NCBI RefSeq assembly: GCF_040954835.1 | Contig: NC_090703.1 | Location: 6,319,001-6,383,000 of the forward strand | DNA from: Lepisosteus oculatus | Lineage: Eukaryota > Chordata > Actinopteri > Semionotiformes > Lepisosteidae | Direction: 5' to 3' | DNA: 64,000 nt | Part shown: piece after piece, positions 53,001 to 62,000 of the stretch | Numbering within the stretch: position 1 is the first letter of the stretch | Layout: each line of letters opens with the position of its first letter | Translations under genes and position numbers: made by a program | Notes under the pieces: model-generated | The model's input: only the letters and a program-made list of their open reading frames with translations | The model's database searches: none | Told to the model about the DNA's origin: nothing

Positions 53001-56000
53001 TTTAATGAGGTGGTTTTATTATTCCTTATAAAACTGACAGCTTTCTTAAATACTGCTCAATTTCTTTTACCTCATACTTGACCTGCATGGCCTCCACATT
53101 CTCCGAATTGGACTGGAAAGTGTTGAGGACATTCTCCTTGTCATCCATCCAGGACTCGAACCCGTGGCAGGCGCTGTAGAAGCGGTGCAGCCGGATCATC
53201 TCCTCCAGGGCTTTCCTCCTGGACTGTAGGAAAAAAGACTCCTCAGATTACCCATCCAACAGGTGCTGTTTCTCCACAACTGTCTTCCAACACCTCAGAG
53301 GGGCTCCTTTCCCATCACACAACACAGCTAATGTCGGATCTCGCTTCTCTCCACCAGCACTGACTTTGGCAATGACCCGTGTAGAATGCACCTGAATCCA
53401 CGCTCACCTGAGCCATCCTACAGAGGCTGTGGAAGTCACTGTCAAGGACACTCTGTGTGCTAGCGATGGTGTCCTTCTGAAAGTGTGGGTCTGGCACTGA
53501 GGAGGATTGGATCTCTGTGGTCCCGCGGCGCATGGAGCGACTACGCCGAGGCCGGCTGACCTTCTGAGGTGGGCTCTCCAGAACCCCATTCTTCAGAGCT
53601 GGAGGCACAGGCTGCACCTGAAAACCACAGTCAAACCTGTCATACATCACACCTCTGTCAGGGCAACATGAGAGCACATTCCTCCTGGCAAACTGAGAGC
53701 TGGCCAAAAGATCAGAACAAAAGAAAGGTTACAAACCGTTTGGTCATCTTGCTCCTTTGGTAATTAGATCTAATTGATCCAAGAATAACCAGCCATTTCT
53801 TGAAAGACATTTTGACTTTTATTTGCTTGATCTTCATCTTATGTGCTGAGTCCTGAGTGATTCACTTTCAATGTTACACCCATGTCCTCACCTTGGCCTG
53901 GAGCTCAGTGATGTAGAAGACAGGGACCAAGAGTTCATGACCCCTGCTGTCCTTCACCAGCCAGTTTTCCTTGTTGGGTTTATTCAAGACCTCCACCATC
54001 TCTCCTCTGTCCAGAGTGACCTTCTCACCTGGGCACAAAACAAGCATGCAATGAGACTCAGACCAATGCTGTTCCTCTCCTACGAAATCAATGCTCATCA
54101 TCAGTTTTATAAAACACACAAAAGTGCCTCTACTTTTTGGGAGAGTGAATTACCTCTGTATTTGAATCTGATCTTGGCCTGTCCAATGTGAGCTTGAGCT
54201 TCCTCCTGCATCCTGGGGGCCACCTGGGTGACCCTGCCTGCTCTTCGGGTTGCAGGCCTCCCTCTTTCAGCACCCTTGTCTTCATCCTCTGAGGATGGGC
54301 TGTCTCTTGCGTTCTTATTCTCCTGGGGCTCTGCCTGCAGTGATTGGAGAGGCCCAAGGAATATCATATTTGCTGCCTTCATGAATGATCTTAAATCAAT
54401 CTCCTGTGACAATTATACTCCTCAGCTGAAGACCTCAGTTCAAAACATGATAAATGCTTCCTATGGACAGTCAAAGTCATTGATGTCTTTCCTATAAGCT
54501 ACATGCATTTAAATGCAGTTATTCAATGACATTCTGATGATCATGATACCAAACAAATAACAATCCTAAAAAAAGGCACAGTTCATTGCTGATCAATTGC
54601 TGTCATAATGATTCCATCCTCAACTGAAGGATTATTTGCATACAGAGATGTCTCAGTTCTCAAAAGCAGAATGACAGTGATAGCATATGTATCGATTAAA
54701 CAGCTTTTTCAAAGCAAGTAACCGACCCTCCGTGGACAGGGTGGCAGTGATCTGTTCAGATGTTTGTTGAGGAAAGGGGAAAATGGACTATTCCATCTCT
54801 TACGCAGTGTTTACTATGTGAAGACCCTTCTGTTGTGCTATTTATACCAAAGTTTGCTCACCCTTTGGTTTAGATGCCCATCAATTGCTGTCTATGAAAA
54901 ATCTTTAACACAATGATGATATAAACAGTTTATAAGGCCATAGTCATCCCTTTAACCTATGGAGTAACTGAATATTTCTACTGCTTTTGTGATGCAATTA
55001 AACTATAACTCCCCTCCCTTTGACTTCATAAAGCACTCCTCTGGCCATAACTGCTTAAACTGGACACACACACCCGCCTTGAGTAACTCACAGTGAGAGG
55101 AGCCTGCAGGGCGGCGATCTTGGCCTGCTCTCCCAGCCTCTTCACCTCAGAGGCATATGCTACAACCTCCTTTTCCAGCCGCAGATGGCGCTGCAGCAGG
55201 GCGTCAGCGCTGGACTCGTCCTTCCCACAGTCCTCAGTGGTAAGCAGAGGGTGCCGCTCGCGCAGCCAGGAGTCTGCCTCGTTCACGTCAGCAAAGTACT
55301 GAGGGGAGGGGGGCAGACATGGCTGCTCAACCACCACAATTAATTGCTTACCCTTACAGTACATAGCGCTTTTCTGGTGGGGCCAGAAGGGGGCCACTCC
55401 ACTCAAAGTGCTTTACAGGTCATGGGGACTCTCCTCCACTACCACCAGAGTGTAGCCCCCACCTGGAAGGTGTGCCAGTACGCTCACCACACTCTCAGTG
55501 GAGAGGAAAACAGAGCGATGAAGCCAATTATAGATGGGGATTATCAGGAGGCCATGATTGGTAAAGACCAATGGGAGAATTGGCCAGGACTCAGAATCCT
55601 TCTCGAGAAACACCCTGGGATTTTTAATGACCACAGAGAGTCAGGACCTCAGTTTTACGTCTCTTTCAAAGGACAGAGCCTTTATTTTTTACTCATTGTG
55701 GAAGTGGAGAGAAATAACAGAGGTAATTTCCTTTATTTTTTAACTAGAAAACAAAATGTCAAGGCCAGAGAGAACATAAATTCCATTGAATTAAGAGGAA
55801 AAAATGAATGATGTATTATTTATACCAAAGAAATGTAGTATGTAAAATATGATGCACCAACATTTTTACCAACATTTTTTCCTCTTGCTTTAGGACACAA
55901 ATGCAAATATCGATAATACAGGGGATGATTCATCTGTTAAAAAAAACAATTGACTTGCAAATAAAGTCACCAAAAAGGGACAGTTCCATTTTTTTTTTTG

Positions 56001-59000
56001 TGGTTGGCTCTTTGTCTGATATATGATATATGAAAATGAATTAATGAGAATTAAATAACCTATTTCCATCCACAGCCATAGTGCTAAATATATGAAAGAC
56101 AACCTTACTTGCAGTTGTATTCAGACCATCTCTGGGGTGAGGGATCAGGTTACCTGCTTGATGATGCTGGCAGCCTCCAGTCGGGTTTTGCGGTTGGCTA
56201 CTTCGTCTTTTAGCTGCTGCCACTGTTTCTGTAAGGCCTCAGTCCACTTCTGGATATCCCGCTCACTGGGGTGCCTTTTCTTGCAGAGGTTCTGACCTCT
56301 CTTAATCACAGAAGTGCAGAGAGTCTCATGGGATTGCACCTCAGCCTCCAGAGCCTGCAGCACATAGGACAGTGAAATTCAAAAGAGCAAGAGAGTTGAT
56401 CTGAAAGATCCTTTAACAAAAGGTGAGTGAAGGAATTCTAATACACATTTAGTAGTGAAATGGGTCACCAATTTTTTACAATCATGCGTGTGATTTATCT
56501 ATGATGATATGTAAATATCCTGGTCAGATATGAACTAAACAGAGTATTGTTATTGCCATTATTGTAATTGATATAAATACAAACAGGTGCAAAAACACCC
56601 CCTATGCTGGCAGTGAACACAAACCCTCAGCTCACCAATATGTTAATGCAGTGTGCAATCTCTGTGCTGAAAGGTTAAAAACAACACCTTGTGCTTCTGG
56701 ATGGTGAGGAGGATTTGGCTGAGGTCCCGGCCCAGGGTGGCTGTGCGCACCACCTGCCACTTCTCGTAGATCCAGGATTCCACCTCCTCACAGTCCCGGA
56801 AAAACTCAAACAGCTTCAGCTGTTCTTGTAGTGCCTGGCTCCTGGAGTATGTGTATAGTTTTTTAATAGATAAAATACATTTGTTTTTTAATAAATAAAT
56901 AAATCCAAAACAGGAAAGAACTAAAACAAATTTAAGGAATACGCTATGATTTGAATGTGTATACAAATTTGTGCATATATGTATCGTAGATACAAGAGCA
57001 CAGGAGGTTTCTAAAAATAATACAGTACAGTACAGTAATTGTAGTTATATCAAGGAGTCACAGTACAAGAATTTATTATTTTACCAACAGGAGCCAATTT
57101 GACAAAAAAGAGGTCACAATTAGAGTACATGAATAGCACTAAACTGGATATAATGGAACCCTAAAAAATGAAAAAACAGCTTCTTTAGGGTTCTAGATGA
57201 ACTAGAGTTTTTAGTTTTTTTACCTCCTATCATTGTTGTAGAATAATGAGCTCATGAGATGGACGAATCATGCATGCTCACCTGCTCTTGCTCTGGGACA
57301 CCAGGTTGTGGTACTGGGTATTGAGAGCTTGTATCCGGGTCTGGACCTGCTTAGGGTCACTGTGCCGGCCTGCTCCAGCCTGCCGGCTGATACTGCGCAA
57401 AGTCTCTCCGTGAGAGGTGATCTGGGAGTCCAGGAGGTCCTGCTTCTGCAGCAGTGCCACAACATCATGCAGCTGCCTCCCGACATCTGCCGAGCTGGCC
57501 TGTACCTAGGAGGAGAGAGGGACACATCACTGGGAAGGAGACAAGGGTCTGTGCAAGAAGGTTCACAGAGATGGGAAAGGACCAGGCCTGAGCAATAACA
57601 CAGGCTGGAGATTATAGTCAATAACATGGGCTCTGAGCGAGCAGGTCAAATTAAAGCAGGATGTGAGGCGAGTAGAGGTAGACATAAGATATATACCATG
57701 GAGGCAACTGTATTGTGTCCTGACCCCCAGGAATGTGTTACATATCATCCAGGAGCACACAGGCCAGTGAAAAACAGAACATGAGATGGAAGTGGAGAGG
57801 AAAAGGGGTAGAATGGATTTCTAGGGTTTTCCTAAATAGCAAGGATTTCAGGAGGAGTTCTTGACTGGGATTTTTCTGAGCATCATCATTCCATACCTGC
57901 AGCTCCTGAAGGTCCTGGGACACCACCTCAATATCTCTAAACAGTGCCAACGTTTGCACTTCTCCCCTAAGGCTCTCCTGGTACTTCTTCAGCTGAAGGA
58001 GGAGATGTTTCCAATGCCGGTCAATTTCTTCCTGTCTGCAATACATAAGCAGAAAGAACCTTGATTTGGAAGGCAACCAGTAGGTCTGGGCAATATCTCT
58101 GTCCTCTGAATGGTTTAAAATTTGTGAGAAATGTTCACTAAGGGTTCAGCTCAGAAAAACGGTGTATAGTGTTCTCTTTCTGAGAGGCTAGGGAGAATTC
58201 TATAGAACAGACATTGACTGCTTTGCACGTTCTTGATTTGTTTACCAAAAATCTCCCCAGAGGTATCCTTCAGTCTTGTGTCTTTCTTACTTGTAAGTTC
58301 TTTTCCTCATGCAGAACCCAAATTAATGTATTTTCTTCTAAGCCCTCGTTGGTCTTATCTCTCTAGTCACCCGTGAACCAGGGAGAAAGGAAGAGAGACA
58401 GACTACTCTCCGAGTTTCAATGTGAAAACATCAGACCTAAGAAGCAATCTGCAATATGAAAATATCTCATGCATCTTGCTGGTGCCACATAGCTTATGGG
58501 GGGTATTAAGAAAACACACGGAGCCAGCTCACACCTCTTAGTGATCTGGACCTTGCTGTGATAGTTTGCCTTCTCGATGATGGCGGCCATGTCGCTGAGC
58601 GCACGGAACCTCTGCTCGCGGGCCTGGACATCTGTGTTGAGGGCCTCCAGGCGGCGGCTGGCAGCTTCGGCCTCCTCCAGGGAGCTGAAGGCCCGGAAGT
58701 CCTGCTTGCGGAGGAGGTCCACGGTGTCAGCCAGGTAGCCCTCCCTCAGGGACGCCTTGCGGCCGAACTTCTGTGCCAGCTGTTCCAGACGCTCCAGCTT
58801 CAGCAGCTCCCCCTGCAGGGCACGCTCCCGCTCGTGCTCTGCTTTCTCCAGCAGCTTCCAGTGCTTCTCCACATCCCCCAGCGTCTTGCCTTCGGGCGGC
58901 ATGTAGGCCTTCTGGTTGTTGGCCCTCAACTTAGTCTTCAGGTTGAAGAGAAGAGCCTCGATGGCTCCCCTTTCCTGGTATTTGGGCGGCTTCTCCACTG

Positions 59001-62000
59001 TGCGGTATGTCTTGAAGACAGCGACCAGCCTTTGCACGCCATGTAATGAATTAGGGAACAAGCGGTCGTTGAGCTCCATCACTTTGGTCTTGATCCACTT
59101 GAGAAGCTCTGACACCATCCTCTCATACTGCAACTTCAGGTCGTCAATCTCCTTCAGCAGCCCCACAATCTGAAAGAGGAAGAACAAACACAATGCGCTC
59201 TGTTCAGCACAGGTCCTGTAAGCACAGATTTACAAGCAGAGATGCAGACTACATCTGTACCATCAGGTCTGCCCGAGCAATGAAGAGAATTTTAGCCCAG
59301 GTACAGGTGAGGAGCTGTGGAGTCTTCCTTTAAACAACTTGTACAACAACCACAGGATTCCAGGCTGAGAAATGCTTGGAATCAAAACACAATCACAGTC
59401 AGTGAAAGGCATTAGTATAGACTGAGCATGGTGTTCCACAGCATTGTGTGAAGAGGCAATCAGAAGACTAAAAAGGCATGTCACGCAGCACTGAGACAGA
59501 GGCCAAGATAACGTTTTTTGTCAGCGATTCTCAGGGAAAAGTAGGCAGTGTGTAGAGGAGTTAATAGGGGAGAGGAACTGTGAGAGTTAAGGGAGAGCTC
59601 CGTTACGGCACTGAGGACTGAGGAATGAAGAAGGAGCAGGGGCTCTAACGCAGCGCGAGGCAAGGAGAGGTTGTGCACACCCACCCTGCCAGCGATCATG
59701 GCACCTCTCTGTGGCCAGATGGTCACCTCCCGCATGTGCTGCCACCTCACCCACTGGCTACTGAAGCTCCCATTGAAAGCCATCATGAGCCCAGTGATGT
59801 TCCATAAGAGAGAGGCAATGAGGGTCCTACAGCCCAGAGTGCTGGGCGTTCTGCCTCAATCCTACTAGCTGCAAGTCATGCCTGTCTTTCTCCTGCAACC
59901 ACCCGTTTCATTTATTGTGCTGTCCCATTCTGACTACACGTAGAAGACAAAAAGACTTCAAGGCTTTATCGCTGAGCACAATGTTCATCTCATAAACATC
60001 CAGCATGTGCGTGTCTAGAGCTTCTCGATCTGTGCCTCTGGTATTGCAAGTCTTCACCATCACGTCTGTCTGCAAATCTATTTCTTTGCCCCTTTCTTGG
60101 TCTTCATGCTTCTCCACAGACATTTCCCTCTGATTGTCTCAGACAGCAAGTCGCAAGGCTCCGCAGTGCTCTTGCTGGCTTCTTCCTGTCTCGCTCACGC
60201 TCTGTGTCTTGAGTCCTTGCTGTGACACCGCCACTTCTCTCACCCTGCCTGGCCTGGGAGTCTCCCTCAGCACAGCTCCCTGTGGTGATCTCTCAGTGTG
60301 TGGGTGAGAGGGCAAGCTTGCCGTCCTCCCATTGCTCGGCTCCCTGCTGTGTCCGGCCTGCTCTGCTCTGTGTCAGAATCACAGAGTGTATGTGTTTGTC
60401 TGCTTTTGAAAGTCCAAGCTGGAGCTGATCTGATTAGCAGCTCTCCTCCCCTCTATTAAATCCTCTAATCCACAGGGGTTTCCTTTATTAGAATCTTCTA
60501 CGCAGGGACGGGAAAGATGCACTCAATCAGTTGCGATTTCGATACCCTCTGTTTGCACTAAATATTTACAGTATCGTTTAAGAATATACTTGTACAAGAA
60601 CAGATATGCTGTATTGCAATATGAATGAACAATGCTCATATATACTCTGTACAAGCACAAATGTTTGTTTTATTTTTTGCTCAATGACTTCTCCCATTAA
60701 AATATTTCAATTGGCTATAGAATTTCCTCCTCTTCTGTCCCGACTCCATAAGTGCAAAATCCTACAATCTCAATTCCCGGCCTTGTCATGAGATTTTGAG
60801 CTTTTCCAATCTATGCCACATCAAACCTTTCTTCTCAAAGGTAAAAGGGCTGGGTGCTCTGTTCTCCTGCAAGTTCCTGTGCCCTCTGTGATCAGCATCC
60901 GTGTTCTGCAAACTCTACTCGACCCCCCTGTCCTGCAGGAGAATTACAAAGCCATGCAGAGTGAAGTCATTCCCCAGAGGAAGTCTGAAAAGCTTTTGCA
61001 TTGTTACACTCGGCCCTTCCTGCCATAAATTTAATCCTCGGGGTAGAAGAGGGGGGGTTCAGAGAAATCTATTCCACATTTTCAGTAGGTCATTGAAAAC
61101 CTTTAAAAGTTCAGATTTGAGAAATGTATGGAAACTAGACCTTTCTTACCAGTTCTAAAGTCCTTTTTGTCTTGAGTGTTTCAGAGATACAATAATAATA
61201 ATTATCTATCACACAGTGCATTTCACCCCAAAGGATAGAAATACTTTCATATATTGGTGGGGCCCCTCATCCACCTTCATCTGGGAGATGTGCGGCAGCC
61301 CCTTGCGCCAGCAGGCCCACTGCTTCACGACTGAAAAGAGAGGGACTTTTGGGAGGCCAGATTGTGCAAGCCATGGGTGGAATTTTGCCAGGACAGCAGG
61401 GAATACCATCCCTGCTCTTTTATAGGATCTTGGATCACCAAGAAATCAGGACTTTGGTTAGCATCTCATCTGAAGGACAGCACCTCCAAGAGCACCATAC
61501 TGTCAACATACTGGGGCAGTGGTTTGGTAAACACACCTGGAGGGAAGAGGACCCTCTACTGGCCCACATGAGTTACATCAGCCACCTGGTTTTCTCATTG
61601 GCGGTCTCCTATCACAGTGCTGAACAAGCACGCCCTTGCACAGCTCCTGAAACCTGACAGAAAGAGGTGGCGAGGCGGCAGCGTGGCGGGGTGAGAGGCA
61701 GTGGGGCAGAAAGCTGTCTAAACCACGCTGGAAGCGCGGCGTCCTGCTGACCTTTGCAATCCTCTTCTGCCCGGTCTGACCCTGCTTCATCTTGGAGAAG
61801 TAGTGGTAGAAAAGGGACACGTAGGTCATGATGGACTTTTCGTCCGGCTGGGGCACCGCCACGTCTTCTGCGTCGAGGAGCCGCGAGACGCCCAGCTCTC
61901 TCTCGGCCACGCCGAAGGCATGGTTCAGGTTCTGCAGAGCCTGGTCCTGCCGGAGCCGGCTGTAGTCAAACAGGTCAGGCCTACAGTGCAAACACACACG

